A DNA stretch of 64,000 bases, taken from NCBI RefSeq assembly GCF_000511385.1, contig NC_023137.1:875001-939000 (forward strand). Direction: 5' to 3'. The DNA comes from Phaeobacter gallaeciensis DSM 26640 (GTDB lineage: Bacteria > Pseudomonadota > Alphaproteobacteria > Rhodobacterales > Rhodobacteraceae). Of this stretch, positions 44,038-53,256 are shown piece after piece. Position 1 is the stretch's first letter, and each line of letters starts with the position of its first letter. The notes under the pieces are model-generated. The model saw only the letters and a program-made list of their open reading frames with translations, was not told the DNA's origin and did not search any database. The translations under genes were made by a program, and so were the position numbers.

Positions 44038-45126
44038 TCAAGTCTGCGGTTTTTGCACCCGGTTCACATGGCCCATCTTGCGTCCTGGCTTTGCCTCGGC
44101 CTTGCCATAGAGATGGAGTGCGGCGTTTGCTTCGCGCGCGAGCTCCGGCACCCGGTCCATATCTGCACCAATCAGATTCTCCATCACAACATCGCTATGC
44201 CGCTGCCCATCGCCAAGGCTCCAGCCTGCAACTGCGCGTATATGCTGCTCGAACTGATCAATGGCGCAGCCGTTTTGGGTCCAATGGCCGGAGTTATGAA
44301 CACGGGGGGCGATCTCGTTTACGATCAACCCTTGAGGTGTGACGAACAACTCGACCCCAAGCACACCGACATATTCCAGCGCATTCAGGATTTTGCCTGC
44401 CATCAGCACCGCATCCATACGTTGCCCCGCACTAAGCCGGGCAGGAACGGTTGTGGTATGCAGGATACCGTCGCGGTGGATGTTCTCACCGGGATCAAAA
44501 CAGGCGATTTCCCCGCTGACGCCCCGGGCTGCTATGACTGAGACCTCATGGCTGAAATTCACAAACCCCTCAAGGATCGAGGGCGCGCCTGCCATGGCAG
44601 CCAGTGCGTCGGTCGCGTCTTCAGGCGTTTTGATGCGGGCCTGCCCCTTGCCGTCATAACCAAAACGGCGGGTCTTCAGGATCGACGGGGCGCCGATCTG
44701 TGTCAGCGCTGCGTCGAGACTGGCCTGATCAGAGATATCGGCGAAGGGCGCAGTGGTCAGACCGAGATCCTGCAGAAAGGTCTTCTCGGTCAGGCGGTCC
44801 TGACTGATGCGCAGTGCCTCGCGGCCAGGGCGGATCGGCTTCAGTGTTTCCAGCAGATCAAGCGCCGAGGTCGGGATGTTTTCAAACTCATAGGTGATGA
44901 CATCTACGGAGGCGGCGAAGGCGGCCAGTGCATCGGCATCTTCATAGCTGGCGGTTGTAACCTGATGGGCGACATCGGCGGCGGGCGGATTGGCGCTGGG
45001 TTCAAAGATATGTGTTCTGAACCCGAGACGCGAGGCCGCGACCGAGAGCATCCGCCCCAGCTGACCACCACCGAGGATGCCGACAATAGCGCCGGGTTTC
45101 AGAGCGTTCTCAGACAGGTCAGTCAT
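44038..45126 (-). CDS. purK: N5-carboxyaminoimidazole ribonucleotide synthase
   Basis: A 362-residue ATP-grasp enzyme that carboxylates AIR with bicarbonate and ATP in purine synthesis. [20 protein letters not shown] marks the N-terminal domain, [18 protein letters not shown] the ATP-grasp lid, and [30 protein letters not shown] the substrate site. It overlaps purE by 8 bp and completes the PurK/PurE two-step route. Confidence 0.96.
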   Translation of the reverse strand: MTDLSENALKPGAIVGILGGGQLGRMLSVAASRLGFRTHIFEPSANPPAADVAHQVTTASYEDADALAAFAASVDVITYEFENIPTSALDLLETLKPIRPGREALRISQDRLTEKTFLQDLGLTTAPFADISDQASLDAALTQIGAPSILKTRRFGYDGKGQARIKTPEDATDALAAMAGAPSILEGFVNFSHEVSVIAARGVSGEIACFDPGENIHRDGILHTTTVPARLSAGQRMDAVLMAGKILNALEYVGVLGVELFVTPQGLIVNEIAPRVHNSGHWTQNGCAIDQFEQHIRAVAGWSLGDGQRHSDVVMENLIGADMDRVPELAREANAALHLYGKAEAKPGRKMGHVNRVQKPQT

Positions 45127-45619
45127 CGACAGGTTCCTCGGGAATGGAGGCGGAGAGTGCGGCGCGCCAGTCGTCGAGGCGTTGGGCGAGATCTGCGTCC
45201 TGCAGTGCCAGAATACCAGCTGCCATCAGGCCGGCATTGGCCGCCCCGGCGGCACCGATGGCCATGGTCGCCACGGGAAATCCCTTGGGCATCTGCACGA
45301 TGGAATAGAGCGAATCGACACCGGAGAGGGCGCGGGTCTGCACCGGCACGCCAACCACGGGCACGCGGGTTTTGGAGGCGACCATGCCGGGCAGGTGGGC
45401 GGCACCACCGGCGCCTGCGATAATCACCTGCAAGCCGCGGTCGGCAGCGGATTTGCCGTAGCTCCACAGCCGGTCGGGGGTACGGTGGGCCGAGACAATC
45501 TTGGCTTCATAAGGAATGCCCAGGTCATCCAGGAGGGTGGCGGCCTCTTTCATAGTGGGCCAATCCGACTGGCTGCCCATGATGATGCCCACTTTGATGT
45601 CGGCGGTGTGCTCTGGCAT
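45119..45619 (-). CDS. purE: 5-(carboxyamino)imidazole ribonucleotide mutase
   Basis: A 166-residue class I PurE, moving the carboxyl group of N5-CAIR to give [29 protein letters not shown] and [13 protein letters not shown] are the active-site segments. The start [11 protein letters not shown] at 45619 was chosen; an in-frame ATG six codons upstream is also possible. It is the first gene of the purEK pair. Confidence 0.95.
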   Translation of the reverse strand: MPEHTADIKVGIIMGSQSDWPTMKEAATLLDDLGIPYEAKIVSAHRTPDRLWSYGKSAADRGLQVIIAGAGGAAHLPGMVASKTRVPVVGVPVQTRALSGVDSLYSIVQMPKGFPVATMAIGAAGAANAGLMAAGILALQDADLAQRLDDWRAALSASIPEEPVDD

Positions 45620-45748
45620 AGGCTCAGATCCTGTCATGCCGCGGGCCTGCGAACCCGCTGGGTTGGAGGAAGCGCGCACTATAGAGAACCCTGTGCATCA
45701 CGCAATGCGGCAATGAACCCTTTGGGGCGCAGTGTTTAGAGGTCGGGA

Positions 45749-45973
45749 TCAGGCGATGATATCCGGTGTCAGCCGGTCTTCGATCAGCGCGATTTTGTCC
45801 TTCAGGATCAGCTTCTGCTTCTTCAGCCGCTGAATGGTCAGTTGGTCACTGGTGCCACGGTCCTGCAGGGCGGTGATTGCCTCGTCCAGATCGCGGTGTT
45901 GCCTGCGAAACACCTCCAGCTCCACCTGTAAAACATCATCGGTTTTCATGGAGATATCGGTTGGTGCGTTCAT
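45749..45973 (-). CDS. DUF465 (YdcH-family) small protein
   Basis: A 74-residue helical protein of the YdcH/DUF465 type: LEVFRRQHRDLDEAITALQD and LKKQKLILKDKIALIEDRL form a likely antiparallel coiled coil. The family is abundant in alphaproteobacteria with no established function. Met9 is an alternative start. It stands alone between purE and the heat-shock operon. Confidence 0.85.
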   Translation of the reverse strand: MNAPTDISMKTDDVLQVELEVFRRQHRDLDEAITALQDRGTSDQLTIQRLKKQKLILKDKIALIEDRLTPDIIA

Positions 45974-46056
45974 TGGCGACTCGGCTGCTGGCGGGTTAAG
46001 ACTTGGCGAATATTACGCTTTTAGGGGCTTTTGCGCCAGCGCTGCGGTGCCTTGGG

Positions 46057-46084
46057 CTTGTGAAAACGCATAAAACACCCATAT
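46057..46084 (+). promoter_or_regulatory. candidate RpoH-type promoter of hsp20
   Basis: CTTGTG at 46057-46062 and CCCATAT at 46078-46084, 15 bp apart, resemble the heat-shock sigma-32 pattern. They lie about 70 bp upstream of the small heat-shock gene. No CIRCE element is present here, unlike at groESL. Confidence 0.5.
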
Positions 46085-46151
46085 TCTTAGGAAAGCGGTC
46101 GCCATAATGGGGCCGCCACCATACGTCGCTTTAGAATCAAGGACGAAACCT

Positions 46152-46565
46152 GTGTCTAAACTCACACTCGGCTCGTATCCGCATATGTTGGGATTTGAGC
46201 AATTGGAACGCCTTCTGGAACGCTCGGCCAAGTCCGGGAATGAAGGCTACCCCCCTTACAATATTGAACAAACCTCAGATCATTCCTATCGCATCACGCT
46301 GGCCGTGGCCGGTTTCGGCGAGGCAGATCTGGCGATCACCGTGGAGGACCGGCAATTGGTCATCCGGGGTCGGCAGAGCGATGACAGCGATGGCCGTGTG
46401 TTTTTGCACCGGGGTATTGCCGCGCGCCAATTTCAGCGCATGTTTGTATTGGCGGATGGTGTCGAAGTTGGCGAGGCGGTCATGGAAAACGGGCTGCTGC
46501 ACGTCGATCTGACCCGGGCGCGACCGGAAACCGTGGTTCAGACAATCAACATCAAGAAGGGGTAA
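46152..46565 (+). CDS. Hsp20-family small heat-shock protein
   Basis: A 137-residue ATP-independent holdase. The alpha-crystallin domain spans about residues 35-125 (YRITLAVAGFGEADLAITVE, GRVFLHRGIAARQFQRMFVL, ENGLLHVDLTR); the C-terminal I-x-I is QTINIKKG. The start GTG at 46152 follows AAGGAC with 7-nt spacing, giving the family N-terminus SKLTLGSYPHMLGFEQLE; an ATG 45 nt upstream has no such site. DUF1150 gene follows 5 bp later. Confidence 0.94.
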   Translation: MSKLTLGSYPHMLGFEQLERLLERSAKSGNEGYPPYNIEQTSDHSYRITLAVAGFGEADLAITVEDRQLVIRGRQSDDSDGRVFLHRGIAARQFQRMFVLADGVEVGEAVMENGLLHVDLTRARPETVVQTINIKKG

Positions 46566-46570
46566 GACAT

Positions 46571-46795
46571 ATGCATACAGCCTATCAATTCAACGATGTG
46601 GACAGCCGTATTGTCTACGTGAAGGCCGTTGATGTGGCCGATCTCCCTGCTGAGGTTCAGGCCGGCGCTGACGGGCGCACACAGCTCTATGCGGTGCATG
46701 ATGCCGCGGGGGAGCAGTTGGCCTTGGTCAGTGACCGCAAGATGGCTTTTGTGCTGGCGCGGCAACATGATTATGCACCGGTGCCTGTGCACTGA
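46571..46795 (+). CDS. DUF1150 protein
   Basis: A 74-residue protein of the alphaproteobacterial DUF1150 family. YVKAVDVADLPAEVQAGADG and the C-terminal LALVSDRKMAFVLARQHDYA are characteristic. The function is unknown; its steady pairing behind hsp20 suggests a role linked to proteostasis. It ends the heat-shock operon, with a terminator about 70 bp downstream. Confidence 0.88.
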   Translation: MHTAYQFNDVDSRIVYVKAVDVADLPAEVQAGADGRTQLYAVHDAAGEQLALVSDRKMAFVLARQHDYAPVPVH

Positions 46796-46863
46796 CATCA
46801 TCGCTGAGGGGCAGGGGGCGAGAGCGGTATCGCTGTTGACAACCTTGCTGCAGTTCATCGGTC

Positions 46864-46887
46864 GGGCGCCCTCGTGGCGCCCTTTTT
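46864..46887 (+). terminator. rho-independent terminator of hsp20-DUF1150
   Basis: A perfect 7-bp stem GGGCGCC/GGCGCCC with loop CTCGT is followed by TTTTT. Confidence 0.92.
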
Positions 46888-46962
46888 CATGTTTGTGAAG
46901 GCACTCGGGCCTGATGATAGTGCCGAAAATCAATACGTTCTCATGAGCAGCGCTATATCGGA

Positions 46963-47018
46963 ACCTCCAAGTAAATGCCCCTTGCGATACGGTCATCGGC
47001 GTGGTCTTGCTTGGAGGT
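46963..47018 (+). other. inverted repeat in phzF-like gene leader
   Basis: ACCTCCAAG (46963-46971) and CTTGGAGGT (47010-47018) form a perfect 9-bp stem around 38 nt, ending 26 bp upstream of the start codon. The 3' arm contains the Shine-Dalgarno-like GGAGG. It could be a structured 5' leader or an operator; no known riboswitch was recognised. Confidence 0.4.
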
Positions 47019-47044
47019 GACGGGATTGATTGCGGGAGAGAGGC

Positions 47045-47926
47045 ATGCGCTACGATTTCGATTGGGTCGATGCGTTTTCCGCGCGGGCCTTTGGCGGTAA
47101 TGGCTGTGCGGTTGTGCATGGTGGTGCGGAACTGAGCGATGAGACCTGCATGGCCTATGTGCGGGAAACCTCGCTGGTAGAATGTACGTTTACCGGACCA
47201 TCTGATGTTGCCGATCTGCGGGTTCGCTATTTTCTGGCCAGCCGAGAGATTCCCTTTGCGGGCCATCCGACCATTGCGACCGTTGCGGCGCTGCGGGATC
47301 GCGGGCTGATGACCGGGGATGCGATCACATTGGAAACAGGTGCCGGGCTGGTTCGGGTCACCACTGCCGATGGTCTCATCGAAATGACACAGGTCGCGCC
47401 AGAATTCGGTGCCTTCGCAGACCCTGCACTTGTGTCGGCGGCGGTGTCGCTGCCGGTTGATTCCATTATCGGCCGTCCGCAGAAGGTTTCGACCGGTCTG
47501 CCCTTTTGCATCACTGTGCTGCGGGACCGGGCGTCGCTGGAGGCAGCCCAGCTAGATATTCCGGCGCTTACCCGATTGGGGGAGGCAATGGGCGCTGATG
47601 GCATCGACATGATGGAGCCATTTCTGGTGACTTTGGACGGCGCCACGGCGGAGGGGGATACGTTTTCACGGCTGCTGATGGCGCCGCCCAGTCCGCCCGA
47701 AGACCCTTTCACCGGTTCGGCAACCGGGGCGATGGCGGCCTATCTCTGGCATCATGGGCTGATGGAGCCGGATCGCTTCATCGCGGAACAAGGTCACGGC
47801 CTTGGCCGTCCGGGGCAAGCCGTCGTAACCCGGGTGGGTCCGGCGGATGCCCCCAGCGGCATCCGTGTGGCGGGCCGGGGCTATGTGCTGATGCGCGGCA
47901 CTCTCGATTTGCCTGACGTCAGCTGA
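47045..47926 (+). CDS. PhzF-family isomerase-like protein
   Basis: A 293-residue protein of the PhzF/YddE superfamily (diaminopimelate epimerase-like fold). DAFSARAFGGNGCAVV at residues about 8-23, the catalytic-Glu region ETSLVECTF near 40-48, REIPFAGHPTIATV and EDPFTGSATGAMAAYLW are diagnostic. No other phenazine genes are near, so a phenazine role is unlikely. The ATG at 47045 follows GGGAGAGAGG. Confidence 0.9.
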   Translation: MRYDFDWVDAFSARAFGGNGCAVVHGGAELSDETCMAYVRETSLVECTFTGPSDVADLRVRYFLASREIPFAGHPTIATVAALRDRGLMTGDAITLETGAGLVRVTTADGLIEMTQVAPEFGAFADPALVSAAVSLPVDSIIGRPQKVSTGLPFCITVLRDRASLEAAQLDIPALTRLGEAMGADGIDMMEPFLVTLDGATAEGDTFSRLLMAPPSPPEDPFTGSATGAMAAYLWHHGLMEPDRFIAEQGHGLGRPGQAVVTRVGPADAPSGIRVAGRGYVLMRGTLDLPDVS

Positions 47927-47944
47927 AAGAAAGGCCGGAACCTG

Positions 47945-48805
47945 ATGCGGGAACCTGCGATTGCGGTGGTGCCTTATGGGACCAGACTGACCCGCAACTT
48001 TGCCAAGCGTGACCTCTCCACCCTGCATTGGCCACTCGGCTGCCCTGAGGCGCTGGGCGGCGGGCAGGTCGCAGACCTGACAGCGCAGGATCATCTGATT
48101 GTCTGGGCCAAAACGGCCATGCACATGCAATGGCGGTGGCCCTGTCGTGCGCAGGTGTCCATGATGGTGATGGAGCCGAAGATCATGTCGGCGCTGCATC
48201 ATCGACTGTTGCCCTGGACGTGCCGCCGCTTTTTCCGGGTGTTCAGCTATGACCAGGATCTGCTGGGTCGGATCGGCAATGGCGTGTTTCTCCCCTTTGG
48301 CACCACCTGGGTGCCGGACTGGCTGGATCTGACCGTGGAGAAATGCGCGGATCTTTCGGTTATCGCTTCGGCCAAACGCGACCATCCCGGCCATAAGCTG
48401 CGCCATGAGATCGTAGATCATCTGCAAAGTACAAAGCCCGAGGCCGCCATCTTGGGGCGCGGATACCAGCCCTTTGAGGCAAAGTCCGACGGGCTTGCGC
48501 CCTATCGGTACAGTGTGGTGATTGAGAATGTGCAGGAGCGCAATTACTTCTCCGAAAAACTTATCGATGCCATCCTCTGTGAAACGGTGCCTATCTACTG
48601 GGGGTGTCCGAATATCAGCGATTTTCTTGATCCGACTGGCATGATGATCTGCGCCTCGGCGGAAGAGCTACGCGCTGCCATCGCAATGATATCCGAGGGG
48701 GATTATGCCGCGCGTCTGCCCGCGCTTCGGGCAATCAAGTCGGAGGCCGCGCGGTATGGCAGCATCGAACAGCGTGCGGCGAAGGCCCTTTTGGACAGTC
48801 TATAA
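47945..48805 (+). CDS. glycosyltransferase family 10 protein
   Basis: A 286-residue protein. The C-terminal GT10 (alpha-1,3/4-fucosyltransferase) signature is clear: YRYSVVIENVQERNYFSEKL at about 187-206, then AILCETVPIYWGCPNISDFL. The N-terminal acceptor domain is diverged. GT10 enzymes use GDP-fucose in known cases; acceptor and donor here are unknown. It lies 18 bp after the phzF-like gene and converges on the sulfate-activation gene with a shared terminator. Confidence 0.85.
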   Translation: MREPAIAVVPYGTRLTRNFAKRDLSTLHWPLGCPEALGGGQVADLTAQDHLIVWAKTAMHMQWRWPCRAQVSMMVMEPKIMSALHHRLLPWTCRRFFRVFSYDQDLLGRIGNGVFLPFGTTWVPDWLDLTVEKCADLSVIASAKRDHPGHKLRHEIVDHLQSTKPEAAILGRGYQPFEAKSDGLAPYRYSVVIENVQERNYFSEKLIDAILCETVPIYWGCPNISDFLDPTGMMICASAEELRAAIAMISEGDYAARLPALRAIKSEAARYGSIEQRAAKALLDSL

Positions 48806-48823
48806 AACTACACCGCTGCGACG

Positions 48824-48852
48824 AAAAAGGCCGCCCAACTAGGCGGCCTTTT
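48824..48852. terminator. bidirectional terminator
   Basis: GGCCGCC/GGCGGCC stem with a 6-nt loop, flanked by AAAAA on the left and TTTT on the right, so it can act for both the GT10 gene (plus) and the sulfate-activation gene (minus). Confidence 0.88.
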
Positions 48853-48870
48853 CAGTGTCTGTTGGCAGGA

Positions 48871-50946
48871 TTAGCCTGCAATCAGCCCCATGTTTTCCAG
48901 CTTCAGCAGAACCTGATGGGCGCAGTTGTCGACGTCGACATTCTCGGTCTCGACACGCAGCTCCGGGTCGGCTGGTACATCATAAGGGTCGGAGATCCCG
49001 GTGAATTCCTTGATCTTGCCTTCACGGGCCAGTTTGTAGAGGCCCTTGCGGTCCCGGCGCTCACATTCCTCGATCGAGGTGGCAACATGCACCTCAAGGA
49101 AGGCGCCGAACTGTTCCACATCTTCGCGCACGGCGCGACGGGTGGTGGCGTAAGGCGCAATCGGCGCACAAATCGCGATACCGCCGTTCTTGGTGATCTC
49201 AGACGCCACATAGCCGATGCGACGGATGTTGAGGTCGCGGTGCTCCTTGGAAAAGCCCAGCTCGGAGCTGAGGTTTTTCCGCACGATGTCGCCATCCAGA
49301 AGGGTGACCGGACGGCCGCCCATCTCCATCAGCTTGACCATAAGAGCGTTGGCAATGGTGGATTTGCCAGAGCCGGAGAAGCCGGTGAAGAACACGGTGA
49401 AACCCTGTTTGGAGCGCGGCGGCTTGGTTTTGCGCAGCTCGTTCACCACCTCAGGGAAGGAGAACCACTCAGGAATTTCCAGACCTTCGGCCAGACGGCG
49501 GCGCAGTTCTGTGCCAGAGATATTCAGGATGGTGACGTTGTCGCGATCTTCGATCTCGTCATTCGGCTCATACTGGGCGCGCTCCTGCACATAGACCATG
49601 TGCTTGAAGTCGACCATTTCGATGCCGATTTCTTCCTGATGCTCACGGAACAGGTCCTGTGCGTCATAGGCTCCGTAGAAATCCTCGCCGGCGGAGTTCT
49701 TGCCGGGGCCTGCGTGATCACGACCAACGATGAAATGGGTGCAGCCGTGGTTCTTGCGGATCAACCCGTGCCAGACCGCCTCGCGCGGGCCTGCCATGCG
49801 CATTGCCAGATTGAGCAGCGACATGGAGGTGGTGGCGGCCGGGTATTTGTCCAGAACGGCCTCATAGCAGCGCACGCGGGTGAAGTGATCAACATCGCCG
49901 GGCTTGGTCATGCCAACAACCGGGTGGATCAGCAGATTGGCCTGAGCCTCACGCGCGGCGCGGAAGGTCAGTTCCTGATGCGCGCGGTGCAGCGGGTTGC
50001 GGGTTTGGAAGGCCACGATACGGCGCCAGCCCAGCTTGCGGAAATAGGCGCGCAGCTCGTTCGGGGTGTCGCGACGACCACGGAAATCATAATGAACGGG
50101 CTGCTGGATGCCGGTCACGGGACCACCGAGATAGATCTTACCTGCGGTGTTGTGCAGATAGTTTACCGCCGGATGGGCGTCGTCATCGGCGCCAAAAACC
50201 TTCTCGGCTTCGTGCGATTTATTCGGCTCCCAGCGGTCGGTCACAGTCATGGTGCCGAGGATCACACCTTCCTGATCGCGCAGCGCGATATCCTCGCCAA
50301 TCTCCAGCGAGGCGGCGAAGTCCTCAGAGACATCCAGCGTGATCGGCATCGGCCACAGGGTGCCATCGGCTAGCCGCATGGTGTCGACGACGCTGTTGTA
50401 GTCTTCTTCGTTCAGAAAACCCTTCAGAGGGTTGAAGCCACCGTTCATCAGCAGCTCCAGATCGCAGATCTGGCGCGGTCTCAGGTCGTGGCTTTTCAGC
50501 TCTGCGGCTTCGACCTTCAGCTTTTGTGCGGAGTCATAGGAGACGTAAAGCTCCGGGATGGGGGCAAGGTTATTTTGCATCAACTTGGTCCTGTACTTAA
50601 ATGGGACGAGGCCACTGGTGGTTCCGGTGAGTTCCGCATGCAGCGCATCATATTCAGCGAACTTGCGGGTGAGAAATTGATCGGTGAGCCGGATCTTCTC
50701 GGCGGCACCGCGGGTGGTGAGGGCATAGGCAAAGCGTTGGCGCTTGTCCGGGCCGGCGCGTGCGCTGACCTTGACAAGCCCCGCCTCAGCAGCCGCACGC
50801 AGCTGCGCATTGAGCCGACCCAGAGAGATGCCCACAGCCGCCGCCGTGGCCCGCTGCGAGGCGTCAGGCGCCTTGTCGAGCTGGCTGAGGATACGAAAGA
50901 GTAGATCTTCGTCCTCATGGCTTGGGGTGGTGGGGGAGGCTGGCAT
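48871..50946 (-). CDS. winged helix–ATP sulfurylase–APS kinase fusion
   Basis: A 691-residue fusion. Residues 1-112 form a winged helix like EPS-associated MarR regulators (LLFRILSQLDKAPDASQRAT, ISLGRLNAQLRAAAEAGLVK, LTTRGAAEKIRLTDQFL). Residues 123-510 are ATP sulfurylase (QTRNPLHRAHQ, VGRDHAGPG), and residues about 515-691 are APS kinase with P-loop FTGFSGSGKST near 520. Together the enzymes make APS and PAPS from sulfate. The linker (GLVPFKYRTKL) has no stop codon. An internal ATG at 50580 with its own AGGA site would give the usual 569-residue enzyme. The upstream ATG at 50946 lacks a clear ribosome-binding site. A stop-codon loss or dual start is possible; the enzyme part is certain. Confidence 0.92.
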   Translation of the reverse strand: MPASPTTPSHEDEDLLFRILSQLDKAPDASQRATAAAVGISLGRLNAQLRAAAEAGLVKVSARAGPDKRQRFAYALTTRGAAEKIRLTDQFLTRKFAEYDALHAELTGTTSGLVPFKYRTKLMQNNLAPIPELYVSYDSAQKLKVEAAELKSHDLRPRQICDLELLMNGGFNPLKGFLNEEDYNSVVDTMRLADGTLWPMPITLDVSEDFAASLEIGEDIALRDQEGVILGTMTVTDRWEPNKSHEAEKVFGADDDAHPAVNYLHNTAGKIYLGGPVTGIQQPVHYDFRGRRDTPNELRAYFRKLGWRRIVAFQTRNPLHRAHQELTFRAAREAQANLLIHPVVGMTKPGDVDHFTRVRCYEAVLDKYPAATTSMSLLNLAMRMAGPREAVWHGLIRKNHGCTHFIVGRDHAGPGKNSAGEDFYGAYDAQDLFREHQEEIGIEMVDFKHMVYVQERAQYEPNDEIEDRDNVTILNISGTELRRRLAEGLEIPEWFSFPEVVNELRKTKPPRSKQGFTVFFTGFSGSGKSTIANALMVKLMEMGGRPVTLLDGDIVRKNLSSELGFSKEHRDLNIRRIGYVASEITKNGGIAICAPIAPYATTRRAVREDVEQFGAFLEVHVATSIEECERRDRKGLYKLAREGKIKEFTGISDPYDVPADPELRVETENVDVDNCAHQVLLKLENMGLIAG
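50578..50592 (-). promoter_or_regulatory. internal ribosome-binding site and ATG for Sat-CysC
   Basis: On the minus strand, AGGA at 50592-50589, an 8-nt spacer and ATG at 50580-50578 lie inside the linker of the fusion gene. They allow independent translation of a 569-residue sulfate-activation enzyme, starting MQNNLAPIPELYV. Confidence 0.6.
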
Positions 50947-50963
50947 CGGGTCGACTCAAGGTG

Positions 50964-50979
50964 TGTTCATGCGTGAACA
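50964..50979. promoter_or_regulatory. inverted repeat upstream of wHTH–Sat–CysC
   Basis: TGTTCA-TGCG-TGAACA is a perfect 6-bp inverted repeat with 4-bp spacer, 17 bp upstream of the first ATG of the fusion gene. A MarR-like dimer would recognise such a site, so autoregulation by the N-terminal domain is an attractive but untested idea. Confidence 0.5.
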
Positions 50980-51030
50980 AATCTCACGCTTTGCAGTCGC
51001 AGCAAAGGCAAAACCACTACGCTTTGAGTG

Positions 51031-51079
51031 AAAAAGACCGCCGTTCCCAAATTGCAACGCAAGCGGAACGGGCGGTCTA
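51031..51079 (-). terminator. probable terminator of trxB-rraB
   Basis: On the minus strand GACCGCCCGTTCC pairs with GGAACGGCGGTC (one bulge) around a 17-nt loop and ends in TTTTT, 50 bp after the rraB stop. Confidence 0.75.
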
Positions 51080-51130
51080 ATGCGATCCCTGCTTGGGAAC
51101 AGGGATTTGACTGTCTGGGACGGGCAGGGG

Positions 51131-52554
<1,424 letters not shown>

Positions 52555-52568
52555 TCATCTTATCATTG

Positions 52569-52603
52569 GCAAATATTGTTGCGCGCAACTGAAATAATAT
52601 TGC
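52569..52603. promoter_or_regulatory. palindromic operator candidate of Lrp-type gene
   Basis: A perfect 12-bp palindrome GTTGCGCGCAAC (52578-52589) is flanked by AT-rich half sites GCAAATATT and AATATTGC. It lies 53-87 bp upstream of the Lrp-type start codon, in the gap shared with trxB, as expected for autoregulation by an Lrp-type protein. Confidence 0.55.
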
Positions 52604-52655
52604 GTGTGCTTTGGATGCTGGTATAACAAACGGAAATTTCAACAGGAGCTTCCAG

Positions 52656-53156
52656 ATGGTCACAACACGCCTTGATCCGATTGATCGCAAGATTTTGTCG
52701 GAATTGCAGGCCGACGGTCGCATGACCAATGTTGAGCTGGCCAAGCGTGTCGGTATTTCCGCGCCCCCCTGCCTGCGCCGGGTGCGCTCGCTTGAGGAGG
52801 CGGGGTTGATCCGGGGCTATCACGCTGAAGTTAATGCCCGCGAACTGGGGTTCGAGGTGCAGGTTTTCGCCATGGTGGGGCTGGAGAGTCAGGCCGAGGC
52901 AGAGCTGAGCGCGTTTGAAGCAAAATGCCGGGAATGGCCGCTGGTGCGCGAGTGCCATATGCTGAACGGTGAGGTGGATTTCATCCTGAAGTGCGTCTCC
53001 CCCGATCTCAGCACGTTCCAGAGCTTTCTGACCAGTGATCTGCTGACCACTCCAAATGTGGCAAGCGTCAAGACATCGCTGGTCATCCGTGGCGCCAAGG
53101 ATGAGCCGGGTGTGCCGTTTGACGTTCTGGAGCAGCGTCTTGCCCGTGAGGCCTAA
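52656..53156 (+). CDS. Lrp/AsnC-family transcriptional regulator
   Basis: A 166-residue regulator. The helix-turn-helix is at about residues 5-55 (LDPIDRKILSELQADGRMTN, VGISAPPCLRRVRSLEEAGL), and the RAM domain follows (ECHMLNGEVDFILKCVSPDL). The start at 52656 follows AACAGGAG with 7-nt spacing. It is divergent from trxB. The ligand is probably an amino acid, not identifiable here. Confidence 0.95.
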   Translation: MVTTRLDPIDRKILSELQADGRMTNVELAKRVGISAPPCLRRVRSLEEAGLIRGYHAEVNARELGFEVQVFAMVGLESQAEAELSAFEAKCREWPLVRECHMLNGEVDFILKCVSPDLSTFQSFLTSDLLTTPNVASVKTSLVIRGAKDEPGVPFDVLEQRLAREA

Positions 53157-53192
53157 CCAAGGCCGATAGCCCTAGTTGCGAGTATGAAAAAG

Positions 53193-53217
53193 GGCGCCCT
53201 GCAAGCGGGCGCCTTTT
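53193..53217. terminator. bidirectional terminator
   Basis: GGCGCCC/GGGCGCC stem with loop TGCAAGC. The plus side ends in TTTT and the minus side in TTTTT, serving the Lrp-type gene and the convergent Hint gene. Confidence 0.85.
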
Positions 53218-53256
53218 GCGTAGGGTTTTAACATTCTTGCTGCGCGAAGATGGACC

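Noticed and set aside
47045-47926. Phenazine biosynthesis gene phzF
   Set aside because: Only the fold family matches. No phzA-E/G genes are near, and most PhzF-like proteins have other or unknown substrates.
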